Shown piece by piece: positions 1-7,920 of a stretch of 64,000 nt of DNA. Within the stretch, counting starts at the first letter, position 1. Each line of letters begins with the position of its first letter. Under the pieces are notes generated by a model. The model was given only the letters and a program-made list of their open reading frames with translations, made no database searches and was not told the origin of the DNA. The stretch spans positions 1,612,001 to 1,676,000 of the forward strand of contig NZ_JAUSYC010000001.1 of assembly GCF_030816485.1 (NCBI RefSeq). Reading direction: 5' to 3'. The DNA is from Arthrobacter sp. B1I2 (GTDB lineage: Bacteria > Actinomycetota > Actinomycetes > Actinomycetales > Micrococcaceae). The position numbers and the translations under genes are program-made.

Positions 1-459
1 GTCCGTGGCGCCGTTGCCGGTCATGTTCATGACCTGGAAGACGCCCTCGGCCGCGATGCTTGCGCGGGATGTGTCGCCTAAAGTGACGGTGATTTTGTAC
101 AGGCCCTCTTTCAGGTCCACGTTAAAGGTGTTGGTGCTCTTGGTGCCGAACTCAAGGAAGCGCACGGCATCGCTGCCGGCGCCGGTCCCCTTCGCGGGGA
201 CATCGGCCATGTGACCGGGAGTGTTGAAGCCGTAGCGTTTGTCCGCACTGTAAGCGTCCGTTGCGCTGACCCCGCTGTATCCCTTCTCCACTGGCCCGTT
301 GCCGTAGTCGAAGCGATAGTTGCTGGGCTCGGCGTTGGCGGCCGGGACGGCGACGGTAAGCCCGGCCCCGGCGAGCAGGACCGCGGCAGTCAAACTGCCA
401 GCGAACGCACGTTTCGCCGTCGAACTGGTCGCATCTCTGTTGTTCGCGCTAACAAGCAT
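1..459 (-). CDS. Secreted rhamnogalacturonan acetylesterase-like protein (5' part, cut by window edge)
   Basis: Only the first 153 codons are inside the window; the gene continues past base 1. The ATG at 459 follows a good ribosome site (AAAGGAGATGACC). Residues 1-43 form a signal peptide ending in an A-N-A type cleavage site. The mature start (FDYGNGPVEKGYSGVSA, then AYSADKRYGFNTPG) resembles the N-terminal beta-sandwich module found before the SGNH domain in bacterial rhamnogalacturonan acetylesterases such as the RhgT type. The catalytic domain itself is not visible, so the enzyme assignment is inference. It fits the second pectin locus at 36-39.6 kb. It could instead belong to a rhamnogalacturonan lyase or another pectinase carrying the same module. 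Confidence 0.55.
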   Translation of the reverse strand, partial: MLVSANNRDATSSTAKRAFAGSLTAAVLLAGAGLTVAVPAANAEPSNYRFDYGNGPVEKGYSGVSATDAYSADKRYGFNTPGHMADVPAKGTGAGSDAVRFLEFGTKSTNTFNVDLKEGLYKITVTLGDTSRASIAAEGVFQVMNMTGNGATD

Positions 460-848
460 GGTCATCTCCTTTGATGAGCGTGATGAGTGGGTGCTGGCGC
501 CGAAGTCGGCTTGTATCGATTCAACTGACGCGTTACAGCATTTGTAACAGTGCTCGCCAGGAGGAGTCTAGACCCTTCGTCCGGCTGCTCCCGCAGCCGT
601 TATCGGCTATTTCTCAAGGTCTTTTCTCAAGAACTCAACGCGTGGGCAGCGGAAATTTCTATTAGCGCCCGGTCTTCTTGACCCAACTTTGTAGCTTTGT
701 TGCCGCTTCTCTGCTGCTCATTTGAGGTCCGGTTGGAACACTCAAAAGAAAGTGATGCAGCGGAAATTGGGGTGGTTGAAGTGATGTGCCTTGCGCGGAA
801 ATCCATGGCAGTAAACAGCCCGTGGCTTTTCCGGCCGGCGGTGATTGC
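460..848. other. Intergenic region between divergent genes, 389 bp
   Basis: It separates the minus-strand esterase from the plus-strand glycosyltransferase and must carry both promoters. Apart from the esterase ribosome site near 460-472 I see no convincing hairpin, operator or conserved small gene. An in-frame upstream GTG at 786 could extend the glycosyltransferase by 21 residues into this region. Confidence 0.5.
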
Positions 849-1898
849 GTGATTACCGTCATAATCCCAGCCCACAACGAAGAAGCGGGAATTGGCGAAG
901 CCCTCAGGTCCCTCCGGAATCAGACAATTGTTCCGGACAGGATCATCGTTGTGGCGGATAACTGTACGGATGCCACCGGGGACATATCCCTGGCCGCAGG
1001 CGCCGAGGTTGTCAGGACAGAGGGCAACAGGGACAGGAAAGCTGGGGCCCTGAACTTCGTTCTGGCAGATTTGCTGCCGGATTCCGCGGCCGAGGATCTA
1101 ATTCTGGTGCAGGATGCGGACTCGCAGCTTTCCCCGGATTTCATCGAGCGCTCCGTGAGCTACCTGTCGGCGGATTCACGGCTCGGCGCAGTGGGAGGCG
1201 TCTTCAGCGGCGGCCACGGCGGCGGTTTTGTGGGCCACCTGCAGCGGAACGAGTATGCGCGATACGCGCGGGACGTCCGCCGGTTGAAAGGGAAGTGCCT
1301 GGTGGTCACCGGGACAGCGGCCTTGTTCAGGGCCAGGACCCTCCAGGATGTGGTGCAAGCGCGCCTCGACGGCGGGCTCCCGCCGGGAAACGGCAGGGGC
1401 GGGGTGTATGACACTTCCGTGCTCACGGAGGACAACGAGCTGTCCTTCGCATTGCTCACACTCAAATACCGCATCCGCTCCCCGGCCGACTGCACACTCG
1501 TCACCGAGGTCATGCCCACCTGGCGTGAACTATGGGCGCAGCGGCTGCGCTGGAAGCGGGGTGCGGTGGAAAACTGCGTCCAATATGGGTGGACCCGGGT
1601 TACCCGTCCGTATTGGGCCCGGCAGTTCCTCTCGGTGATTGGCGTGCTGGTGACCCTCGCCTACCTCAGTACGGTGGCGGTTGCACTGGCCACGGGGGCG
1701 GGAATGCAGATTCAGCCGTTCTGGCTCGCCGTGACCGGTGTCTTCGTGATCGAACGTGTAGTGACTGTGCGCCTCAGGGGGTGGCGGTACATGCTGGCCG
1801 CCCTCACCATGTATGAGCTGGTCATCGACCTGTTCCTGCAGGCAGTCCACGCGAAGGCCTATGCAGATGCAGTATTCAACAAGAAGAAAGCGTGGTAA
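849..1898 (+). CDS. Processive family 2 glycosyltransferase, membrane-bound
   Basis: A 349-residue inverting GT-A glycosyltransferase. The fold opens at once with MITVIIPAHNEE. DAD at residues 89-91 would bind the nucleotide-sugar/metal, TED at 193-195 supplies the catalytic base, and QRLRW at 231-235 is the QxxRW motif of processive synthases (cellulose, hyaluronan and NdvC types). Hydrophobic segments at about 260-283, 290-306 and 313-331 anchor it in the membrane, where it probably extrudes a polysaccharide. I chose the GTG at 849 because homologous folds start there and GGCGGTGA lies just upstream; a GTG at 786 is possible. Only 3 bp separate it from the next small gene, so the two are probably co-transcribed. 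The sugar substrate cannot be read from the sequence. Confidence 0.85.
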   Translation: MITVIIPAHNEEAGIGEALRSLRNQTIVPDRIIVVADNCTDATGDISLAAGAEVVRTEGNRDRKAGALNFVLADLLPDSAAEDLILVQDADSQLSPDFIERSVSYLSADSRLGAVGGVFSGGHGGGFVGHLQRNEYARYARDVRRLKGKCLVVTGTAALFRARTLQDVVQARLDGGLPPGNGRGGVYDTSVLTEDNELSFALLTLKYRIRSPADCTLVTEVMPTWRELWAQRLRWKRGAVENCVQYGWTRVTRPYWARQFLSVIGVLVTLAYLSTVAVALATGAGMQIQPFWLAVTGVFVIERVVTVRLRGWRYMLAALTMYELVIDLFLQAVHAKAYADAVFNKKKAW

Positions 1899-1901
1899 CC
1901 C

Positions 1902-2063
1902 ATGTACAACAATCCAGCAATTCCCGCGGCAGCTGGTGCCGGGTCCGGAACCCTGGCCATGACCGGTGCGGGTGACGTGTTCTGGTTCGCCTTGGCCGCC
2001 TTTGCGCTCCTGGCTCTCGGCCTTGCCATCAAGAGGATCGTCCCCGTCCGCGTCTCGAAGTAG
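1902..2063 (+). CDS. 53-residue peptide with LAMTG sorting signal
   Basis: A 53-codon gene starts three bases after the glycosyltransferase stop. Residues 1-17 are Ala/Gly/Pro rich. They are followed by LAMTG, a hydrophobic stretch of about 20 residues (VFWFALAAFALLALGLAI) and the basic tail KRIVPVRVSK. This is the exact order of a cell-wall sorting signal, and LAxTG is the pentapeptide preferred by actinobacterial class E sortases. There is no obvious N-terminal signal peptide, so either the start lies elsewhere or the peptide inserts through its single membrane helix. It may be an accessory subunit of the GT2 synthase or a tiny surface peptide. No known family recognised. Confidence 0.6.
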   Translation: MYNNPAIPAAAGAGSGTLAMTGAGDVFWFALAAFALLALGLAIKRIVPVRVSK

Positions 2064-2123
2064 CCCGCCACCAGGGGGCGCCGGCTGGAAGTGCATCAAC
2101 GCTCCAGCCGGCGGACCCGGGAC

Positions 2124-2172
2124 GACATGGAAAATGCGGCATACCAGTGCGGTATGCCGCATTTTCCATGTC
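2124..2172. terminator. Bidirectional hairpin between convergent genes
   Basis: A perfect 22-bp inverted repeat (2124-2145 and 2151-2172; arm core GGAAAATGCGGCATACC) with a 5-base loop. It lies between the 53-aa gene and the GH16-like gene, which converge. The arms contain A4/T4 runs, so it can act as a terminator in both directions. Confidence 0.85.
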
Positions 2173-2185
2173 GGGGACTCGGGCC

Positions 2186-3277
2186 CTAGGTAGTCACGAT
2201 GACCGGATTGGAACACGCGGAGGCGTCGCAGATTTTGTAGGTGGTGGTGCTGCCGCCCTTGACGCTCGTGGTGAAACTCCCCGTATTGGGAACCGACTTC
2301 TGGGTGTTGTTGGTCCAGAGAGTGACGTTCGTACCCGTCGCCCCGCTCCACGTCAGGGCGGTGGACCTGACGGACTTGGACTTGGTGGTGGAGGCGCTGA
2401 GTTTGATGGCCGACACTTGCCCTGAAGGCGCAGGTGCTGCGGCGTCTGTGAAGGAAAAGTCCCGGACCACCACGCTCTCGGGCTTCACATGGGCAGGATC
2501 GCCGGCCCCTCCGCCTGTTACCCAAAGGTTGAAGTGGATCTGTTCCTTGGCCGGGACCGGCACGGTGGCGCCCTCGAGGACCGTCCGCTTCAGGAGTGGG
2601 CCCGTATAGCCTTCGCCGGCAAAGGTCTCGAACGTGATCCGCCCCGGTTCCCACACCATCCGGTGCGTGGTGATGGGGCTGTTCGTCACGTCGAAGGTCA
2701 CGGTGTTATTGCCTTGGCCTGCCGGTTTTGTGGCATCAAACCAGTAGCCGTGTCCCTGGCTGACCGGCCACGACTGGCCGTAGGCCGCTCCGCCACCCCA
2801 GGCCGAAGCCTCGCACAAGTCGATCTCGTTGTAGCCAGGTTCCGCGACCGGGTCGTATGTGAAGAGGCAGCCCCACACGACTTCCTTTTGGAGGGTAGTG
2901 CGGTCCTTTTCCACTGTGGTGCTGTAGGTGCCATAGCCAAATCCCTGCCGGGTGGACTGGAATTCCGCTCCCACCGGTGCGTCCCCAGTGGGATTGGTGA
3001 GATTCAGGGTGACGTAGCCGTTGGGGTCCGGGTTGCCGACGTTGCCGGCCGCGAAGACCTTGTTGTATTGCGGCGCCCCGCCCCAGAAACGCTTTTCCCA
3101 GTTGAAGCCCTTCCAGGTGAAGTCCCCCGCCGGGCCGGGGTTCGGATCGGTGGGGGTGGTGTCCGCGGCTTGCGCAGGGACCATCCCTGCCAGCGTAGCC
3201 AGGACGACGGCAATGAGCATCGCCCACGACTTGCCGCGGCGTGAGGGATGGAAGAACGAAAAGCGAAGACAGGCCAT
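2186..3277 (-). CDS. Secreted GH16-like glycoside hydrolase (concanavalin A-like fold)
   Basis: A 363-residue exported protein. The signal peptide covers residues 1-37 (PSRRGK, hydrophobic core, AQA cleavage). The mature N-terminal two thirds have the jelly-roll composition of GH16 enzymes. EIDLCE at 151-156 matches the GH16 catalytic motif ExDxxE (nucleophile E151, acid/base E156). About residue 285 onward is a separate Ig-like domain rich in Ser/Thr with a Cys pair near the C-terminus (CDASAC), probably a binding or spacer module. The likely substrate is a beta-glucan or galactan of plant or algal walls; which one is not decidable here. I start at the ATG at 3277 because it begins the signal peptide; the frame is open further upstream. 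Confidence 0.7.
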   Translation of the reverse strand: MACLRFSFFHPSRRGKSWAMLIAVVLATLAGMVPAQAADTTPTDPNPGPAGDFTWKGFNWEKRFWGGAPQYNKVFAAGNVGNPDPNGYVTLNLTNPTGDAPVGAEFQSTRQGFGYGTYSTTVEKDRTTLQKEVVWGCLFTYDPVAEPGYNEIDLCEASAWGGGAAYGQSWPVSQGHGYWFDATKPAGQGNNTVTFDVTNSPITTHRMVWEPGRITFETFAGEGYTGPLLKRTVLEGATVPVPAKEQIHFNLWVTGGGAGDPAHVKPESVVVRDFSFTDAAAPAPSGQVSAIKLSASTTKSKSVRSTALTWSGATGTNVTLWTNNTQKSVPNTGSFTTSVKGGSTTTYKICDASACSNPVIVTT

Positions 3278-3651
3278 GCAAACGCCCCTTATCGGATGCT
3301 CCCAGCGAGCAAGGTCGCGCCCCCAGTTGAGCACAGCTTGATCATCAGGCACCTGCCAGGAAAAAGGCAATAGCCCGCTTGGTTTTTGTGGCCTTGAACC
3401 GATTCTCAACGTAAGCGGCATTTGCCCTCAACAAATACGCAATTTTCGAGAAAGATCAGCGAAATCACAGGCGGGCGGAAAGAATACGAATTTTAACCAA
3501 ATGTTTTGGGTAATCTCCTTGTATACGCAACGGTGCAGTTTGCCGGCCATCCAAAATACATTCGACTCCGAATACATTTCGACAGTTCGATTTTCGTGTG
3601 CCAGGGTGCCACGGGCGGCAGGAACACAATTTTCTGAACATGGGGGCATGA
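3278..3651. promoter_or_regulatory. AT-richer divergent promoter region, 374 bp
   Basis: It separates the GH16-like gene (minus) and the response regulator (plus). The part from about 3420 to 3600 is clearly more AT-rich than its surroundings and has TTTCGACAGTTCGA-like repeated TTCGA elements near 3575-3595. It probably contains the promoters of both genes. No clean -10/-35 pair could be fixed. Confidence 0.45.
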
Positions 3652-4476
3652 ATGGTGGAGCGCGGCGTGGCCGTGGTGGTGGAAGACGACGACGATGTTC
3701 GTACCGTTCTCACCGAAGTACTGCTGCAGTCCGGATTCGCTGTTCAGGCCGCGTCCACAGGGAATGACGGGGTAGAAGCCGTCAGGAACCGTTATCCAGA
3801 CATCGTCCTAATGGATGTGGGCTTGCCTGACTTTGATGGGTTTGAGGCATTGCGGCGGATCAGGGCATTTAGCGACGCCTATCTGATCATCATCACCGGG
3901 CGTGTGGATGAGGCAGATGCCCTGATGGGCTTCGCCGCCGGCGCGGACGACTTCCTCCCTAAGCCGTTCCGGCCCAGGGAACTCCGCGCCCGAATCGGTG
4001 CCATGCTTCGTCGGCCAAGGGTTCTCAGCTATACCGAGGCCGAGGCCGAGGGCGCTGCCAGCAAGCACCACCAATCTGATGAGCAGACCGAAACCGGACC
4101 GTCCCTGCCGGCAACGAACGAGGCGGCAGGAACAAATGAGCCACTGCGGAACCGCTACGACTTCGCCCACAAGGGACTCACCCTGCATGAGGACTCCCGG
4201 CAGGCCACGATAGACAGCGTGCCTGTTGAGCTCACCCGCACCCAGTTCGACCTGTTGTTGGTGCTCATGGAAAACGGCCGGAGGGTCCAGACCAAGGCCG
4301 ACCTCGTGCGCAGGCTGCGGAATGAGCCGTACAACACGGGCTCGTTCGTCAGCACGGGTGAGGAACGGGCGGTGGAAGTTCACCTTGCCAATCTTCGAAG
4401 GCGTCTTGGTGACCGTTCGCGCCGTCCCCGCTGGATAGAGACGGTGCGCGGAGTCGGATACCGCCTGACCCAGTAA
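3652..4476 (+). CDS. OmpR/PhoB-family response regulator
   Basis: A 274-residue two-component regulator. The receiver domain has the acidic pocket at residues 11-13, the phospho-acceptor D55 in VLMDVGLPD, T82 in ITG and K104 in PKPF. A long, poorly conserved linker of roughly 45 residues (about 120-165) leads to a winged-helix DNA-binding domain (about 165-272, ending ETVRGVGYRL, the typical OmpR wing). The ATG at 3652 directly precedes MVERGVAVVVEDD. No histidine kinase gene is next to it, so it is an orphan in this window. The divergent GH16-like gene is a possible target, but nothing in the sequence proves that. Confidence 0.92.
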   Translation: MVERGVAVVVEDDDDVRTVLTEVLLQSGFAVQAASTGNDGVEAVRNRYPDIVLMDVGLPDFDGFEALRRIRAFSDAYLIIITGRVDEADALMGFAAGADDFLPKPFRPRELRARIGAMLRRPRVLSYTEAEAEGAASKHHQSDEQTETGPSLPATNEAAGTNEPLRNRYDFAHKGLTLHEDSRQATIDSVPVELTRTQFDLLLVLMENGRRVQTKADLVRRLRNEPYNTGSFVSTGEERAVEVHLANLRRRLGDRSRRPRWIETVRGVGYRLTQ

Positions 4477-4556
4477 CGGGGAAAGTCTCGACGACGTCAG
4501 GAGCCTTTTGCTCGTGGGGCTGTTAGCGTGGAGGCCCAGCCACAGAAGGAGGAGCG

Positions 4557-4742
4557 ATGTCCATCAATTCACCTGATTCACTGCCGGAGGACGAGCCGCA
4601 GGAGGGCGCGGCGGCCGGGGAAGGCAACGCCGACGGCGGGATCCCCGGAGGTAAGGACGGCGTCGGGATTTCCGACGGCGCCGAGCCCAACACCTTCGAA
4701 CCCGAAGAGGACCCGGACGCCGCGGCCGAGCCAGCTGATTGA
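4557..4742 (+). CDS. Small acidic hypothetical protein (61 aa)
   Basis: A 61-residue protein rich in Glu, Asp, Gly and Pro with only one basic residue, probably disordered. It has a strong ribosome site (AAGGAGGAG, 5 bp before the ATG) and normal high-GC codon use, which supports a real gene. It has no membrane helix, signal peptide or known domain. Another small acidic protein of similar style lies at 40587-40835. Function unknown. Confidence 0.65.
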   Translation: MSINSPDSLPEDEPQEGAAAGEGNADGGIPGGKDGVGISDGAEPNTFEPEEDPDAAAEPAD

Positions 4743-4869
4743 GGTCCCTTGAGCACTGCTCAAGGTTGGCTCAAGATTGGCCCAAGCCGCTGTTTTTGGG
4801 CAGCTGGGCAAGCTACTGGCCCGTAGTTTTTTAAGTGCTTCCACGTCAGTTCCCCGGCAGGAAGCACTG

Positions 4870-4908
4870 GAAGCCCCTGCGCTGGAGCTAGACTCGCGCG
4901 GGGGCTTC
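4870..4908 (-). terminator. Hairpin after the ABM-domain gene
   Basis: Arms at 4870-4882 and 4896-4908 (13 bp, one mismatch, GC-rich) just beyond the 3' end of the minus-strand gene that stops at 4918. There is no clear T-run, so strength is uncertain. Confidence 0.45.
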
Positions 4909-4917
4909 CCCCCAATT

Positions 4918-5232
4918 TCAGTGGTGCTTCAGCTGCGTGCGGGAGTCAACCAGCGCGAAGTGCTCCACGACGGGAAACGGCTCATAGAAGCGGTGCAACA
5001 GCGACCGCCACTGCTGGTACTCCGGGGAGCCACGAAAACCGACCGTGTGGTCCTCCAACGACTCCCATTCGACCAGCAACAGGTAGGTGCTTGGGGATTC
5101 GATCGAGCGCGACAGCGACAGCGAGATGAAGCCCGGCATCGAGGCAATGATGGGGCGGGCCTGGCCGAAAGCGGCCTCGAATTCCTTCTCAAGGCCTGGG
5201 ATGACGGGAAGCAGAGCATGTTCGGTAATCAC
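4918..5232 (-). CDS. Antibiotic biosynthesis monooxygenase (ABM) domain protein
   Basis: A 104-residue single-domain protein of the dimeric alpha/beta-barrel ABM family. The pattern PGFISLSLSRSIESPSTYLLLVEWESLEDH is typical: an exposed GF-x-S strand, then YLLLVEWES, then a C-terminal HxFxxV segment. Members include cofactor-free quinone-forming monooxygenases and many of unknown role. It starts 26 bp after the stop of the minus-strand GNAT gene at 5259, so both may be one transcript. Physiological substrate unknown. Confidence 0.8.
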   Translation of the reverse strand: MITEHALLPVIPGLEKEFEAAFGQARPIIASMPGFISLSLSRSIESPSTYLLLVEWESLEDHTVGFRGSPEYQQWRSLLHRFYEPFPVVEHFALVDSRTQLKHH

Positions 5233-5258
5233 CGGGCCAGTCTGCCACCCACGCCCGT

Positions 5259-5780
5259 CTAAGCGTTGTTTATCCAGTAGCGGCGCTTGCCGTTGCGTGT
5301 GTCCTCGTACCGGCCGCCGTTCTTTTCGATGGTTGCCCGTGATCCGGCGTTGTCCTCATCGCAGGTCAGCAGGACCCGTTCGATCCCCAGCGCCCGTGCT
5401 AAGGGAAGCGCGTCGGCAAGTGCTTTCGCAGCGTGGCCGCGCCGCCTCACGGAGGGCCTGACGCTGTAGCCGATGTGCCCGCCTTCGTTGAGGAGGTAGT
5501 CGTTCAGCTGGTGCCTGATCGCCAGCGAACCGAGGAAGGTGCCGCCGTCGACAATCCACAGGTAGGTGCAGGGCACGTACCCGGGCTTCCGCACCGTTTC
5601 GGGCAGCGCGTCTTTGACGAGGAGGTCGACGAAGCGGCGGAATACCTGGATGTCGTTGAGATCGTCAAGGGACCAGCCGTCCGCACCCGCACCGTCCTGC
5701 CGGGCTCCGGCAAACTCTGCGGCGGCTTCAAGCCAGGACGAGTGGAGGTTGCCGTTTGGGGCGATGAGCTGGGCCATCAC
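5259..5780 (-). CDS. GNAT-family N-acetyltransferase
   Basis: A 173-residue acetyl-CoA dependent acyltransferase. The acetyl-CoA binding signature is SVRPSVRRRGHAAKAL (R-R-x-G-x-A type) at about residue 108, preceded by the beta4 strand IGYSVRP and followed by ERVLLTCDEDNAGSRATIEKNGG, the usual C-terminal strand and helix where Asn and Ser line the site. The acceptor substrate cannot be predicted; similar proteins acetylate small amines or protein N-termini. Confidence 0.85.
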   Translation of the reverse strand: MMAQLIAPNGNLHSSWLEAAAEFAGARQDGAGADGWSLDDLNDIQVFRRFVDLLVKDALPETVRKPGYVPCTYLWIVDGGTFLGSLAIRHQLNDYLLNEGGHIGYSVRPSVRRRGHAAKALADALPLARALGIERVLLTCDEDNAGSRATIEKNGGRYEDTRNGKRRYWINNA

Positions 5781-5893
5781 AAAATCCTACGTTGCCGGGG
5801 AGGTGCAACGGCATAAGGGAGGGACCGGCCGCCGTATTGCGGAGACCCATGGTGGTCTTCCCTGCGCTTCGTGCTGGCTGCTGCCTAACCCGC

Positions 5894-6892
5894 CTACCGC
5901 GCCAGGGCTTTCCGAACAGCGGCCGCCAACGCGCTGCGGTGCTTGTCCAGCCAAGCGATTCGCTGGTCTTCCAACCGGATCTTCGTGTAGTCATTGTCGG
6001 AGAGCCGTTCGCCGTGCCGTGACCGGCTGAGCCGCCCCAGGCCGCGCTTCAAACGTTTGGCCTCCAGCAGCAGCGGCAGGGCCTCTATCTCTGCATCGGT
6101 AGGCCGCAATTCCCGGCTGTAGGCGGCCAGCAGTTCATTGACCCGGCTGAGGTCGAGGGCGACCTTATTGTCGGCTTCGCCTGGACGGGTGTAGACCTTG
6201 CCGACGTCATGGACGGCGACGGCAAGGTCCAGGACGCGCACGTCCGCGTGGGCACTGTCGAAGTCCAGGACGCCCGCTATCTCGCTGCCGTTGAATACCA
6301 GGCTGCCTCGCCGGGCACCGCCGTGCACCACCACCCGGGGCAGGTGTGGCAGGACTGCTGTTAATTGTGCGACCAGGAGCGCGGTCCGGGTTCTCAGGGC
6401 CGGCTCTACCCCTTCGTCATTTGCCCGTGTGCGCAATTCAACCAGCACGGCGGGTTCGGTCAATGCGGCCGGAAGGTCGGCCACGGTCTGGTGGTACCGC
6501 GCGAGTGTTCGTCCCATAGCCCGCACATGCGCCGGCGACGCATCGATGAACGGTGTCCCTTCGACTCCCCGCGTGGCGATCCATAAACGGCCATCCAGCT
6601 CGGCGTGGTCCTTGCCGGAGCTGGCGAAGGCCACCTCCGGTGCGGGGAATCCCCGCTCCCGAAGCAGCCGCATGAGGCGGAGTTGGCGGGTGAGTTCCTC
6701 ATGCGGTTTGGAGCGGTAGGAGCGGCGCAGGTAGTGGACACCATCCGCGGCCTCTACGCGCAGGTGCTCGTTTTTGCCGCCTGCCACGGGGGCAACTGAG
6801 TTCCAGCCGCCCAGTGGCCACAGGCTCGCGAGCTCGGACAGCGGGAGCTCCACCCCTGCACGGTCCAGCAGGACGCCCACAGTTGACGTCAT
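5894..6892 (-). CDS. APH-fold protein lacking catalytic residues (last gene of the glgA-GH57 operon)
   Basis: A 332-residue protein with the phosphotransferase (APH/choline kinase) fold: an N-lobe with LRVEAADGVHYLRRSY, then the C-lobe. The catalytic loop reads HGGARRGS at 190-197, where active kinases have HGDxxxxN. The catalytic Asp is Gly and the metal-binding Asn is Ser, while the second metal motif LDFD (209-212) is kept. Either it is a pseudokinase/binding protein or it uses other chemistry. The ATG at 6892 overlaps the previous stop by 4 bp (ATGA), so translation is coupled. Resistance to aminoglycosides is not implied. It is one of three such degenerate paralogue-like genes in tandem. 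Confidence 0.75.
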   Translation of the reverse strand: MTSTVGVLLDRAGVELPLSELASLWPLGGWNSVAPVAGGKNEHLRVEAADGVHYLRRSYRSKPHEELTRQLRLMRLLRERGFPAPEVAFASSGKDHAELDGRLWIATRGVEGTPFIDASPAHVRAMGRTLARYHQTVADLPAALTEPAVLVELRTRANDEGVEPALRTRTALLVAQLTAVLPHLPRVVVHGGARRGSLVFNGSEIAGVLDFDSAHADVRVLDLAVAVHDVGKVYTRPGEADNKVALDLSRVNELLAAYSRELRPTDAEIEALPLLLEAKRLKRGLGRLSRSRHGERLSDNDYTKIRLEDQRIAWLDKHRSALAAAVRKALAR

Positions 6893-7920
6893 GCGCCTGC
6901 CCGCCCTTCTGCCACCCGGTAGAACTCCTCCCGGTAGTGCCGGAATACATCGTCTCCGCCGTTGCGCCAGTCGGCGTCCGCGCTTTTCACCTCGCGGTTG
7001 AGGCTGTGGAATATATACCGGGCCCAGTGAAACTGCAGGTTTCGCAGCCGCTCGACGCCCGCTGCCTCCCGATACGCGCCGAGGAAAGCATTGCACGGCT
7101 GGTCGGCCCGGGAAATGTCGCCGGTGGCTGAGTGAACGCCTTGGCGCAGCCGGTGGAGGAACTCGGCCACATCTCGGGCGGGGTCCGCCGGGGCGCTGCG
7201 GTCGAGATCAATCACCGTAACAGTTTCCTTGGTCAGGAAGACGTGGATCGGCCGGTACTGCCCGTGGCTTTGGGCATTGACGCCGTCCACGGTGTCATGG
7301 GTAAGGTCGTCCAACCGTTCGAGCATGCCCAATGCCACCTCAGCGTAGCCAGGACGGTCAGTCACCACTTTGACAAGGCGTTTTGCCAAGCTCGTCAGTT
7401 CCCCTGTCACCAGTAGGGAGTGTGGAGCCCCGACCCGGAGATCCACCTTATGCAGGTGGGCCAGCCACCATCCGGCCCGTGCGCAGCCCTCGGTAAGTTC
7501 AGCGCCGTCGTGGAACACTTCCGACAGTGCCTTGCCCGGGGCACCCCGGCACAGCAGGACCTTTTCGTCCCCGCACCACGCCAGCGGCTCGACAGCCTGG
7601 AACGGGGAACCGGTCCCCAGCCCGACATTGCGCAGGGCCTGCAATTTTGCGTGCACGGCAGGGCCGTCGTCGAAGGGGAACAGCTTGGCGAAAACAGGGG
7701 GGCCGCCGTCGAGATTGATCTCTACAGTGGCAGCCCCCGATCCGTCCAGCTGAATCACCTTTGTTGTCCACGTACCTCCGTCCGAGGCGCCCGCAAGCGC
7801 CGGATTCAAGTGTGGGCGGACACAGCGGTTGAGGAACCCCGGTTCACAGACCCGTTCCGCACGATTGACCTGCTGCTCCTTGATATGGCGGTGCTGGGAT
7901 CGGATTTGGGTGCGGTTCAT
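6889..7920 (-). CDS. APH-fold protein lacking catalytic residues
   Basis: A 343-residue phosphotransferase-fold protein. The nucleotide-binding N-lobe has PPVFAKLFPFDDG (Lys79 in the position of the ATP-binding lysine). The loop that should be HGDxxxxN is HGQYRPIH (219-226), so the catalytic Asp is Gln and the Asn is His. The following metal motif IDLD (237-240) is intact and is followed by RDVAEFLHRL, the normal APH helix. ATP binding may therefore remain while phosphotransfer is doubtful. Both ends overlap neighbours by 4 bp. The start MNRTQIRSQ is set by the ATGA overlap with the upstream gene. Confidence 0.75.
   Translation of the reverse strand: MNRTQIRSQHRHIKEQQVNRAERVCEPGFLNRCVRPHLNPALAGASDGGTWTTKVIQLDGSGAATVEINLDGGPPVFAKLFPFDDGPAVHAKLQALRNVGLGTGSPFQAVEPLAWCGDEKVLLCRGAPGKALSEVFHDGAELTEGCARAGWWLAHLHKVDLRVGAPHSLLVTGELTSLAKRLVKVVTDRPGYAEVALGMLERLDDLTHDTVDGVNAQSHGQYRPIHVFLTKETVTVIDLDRSAPADPARDVAEFLHRLRQGVHSATGDISRADQPCNAFLGAYREAAGVERLRNLQFHWARYIFHSLNREVKSADADWRNGGDDVFRHYREEFYRVAEGRAGA

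Noticed and set aside
1530..2654. Minus-strand open frame spanning GT2, the 53-aa gene and part of the GH16-like gene
   Set aside because: It crosses the terminator hairpin and three better supported genes, and has no recognisable domain.
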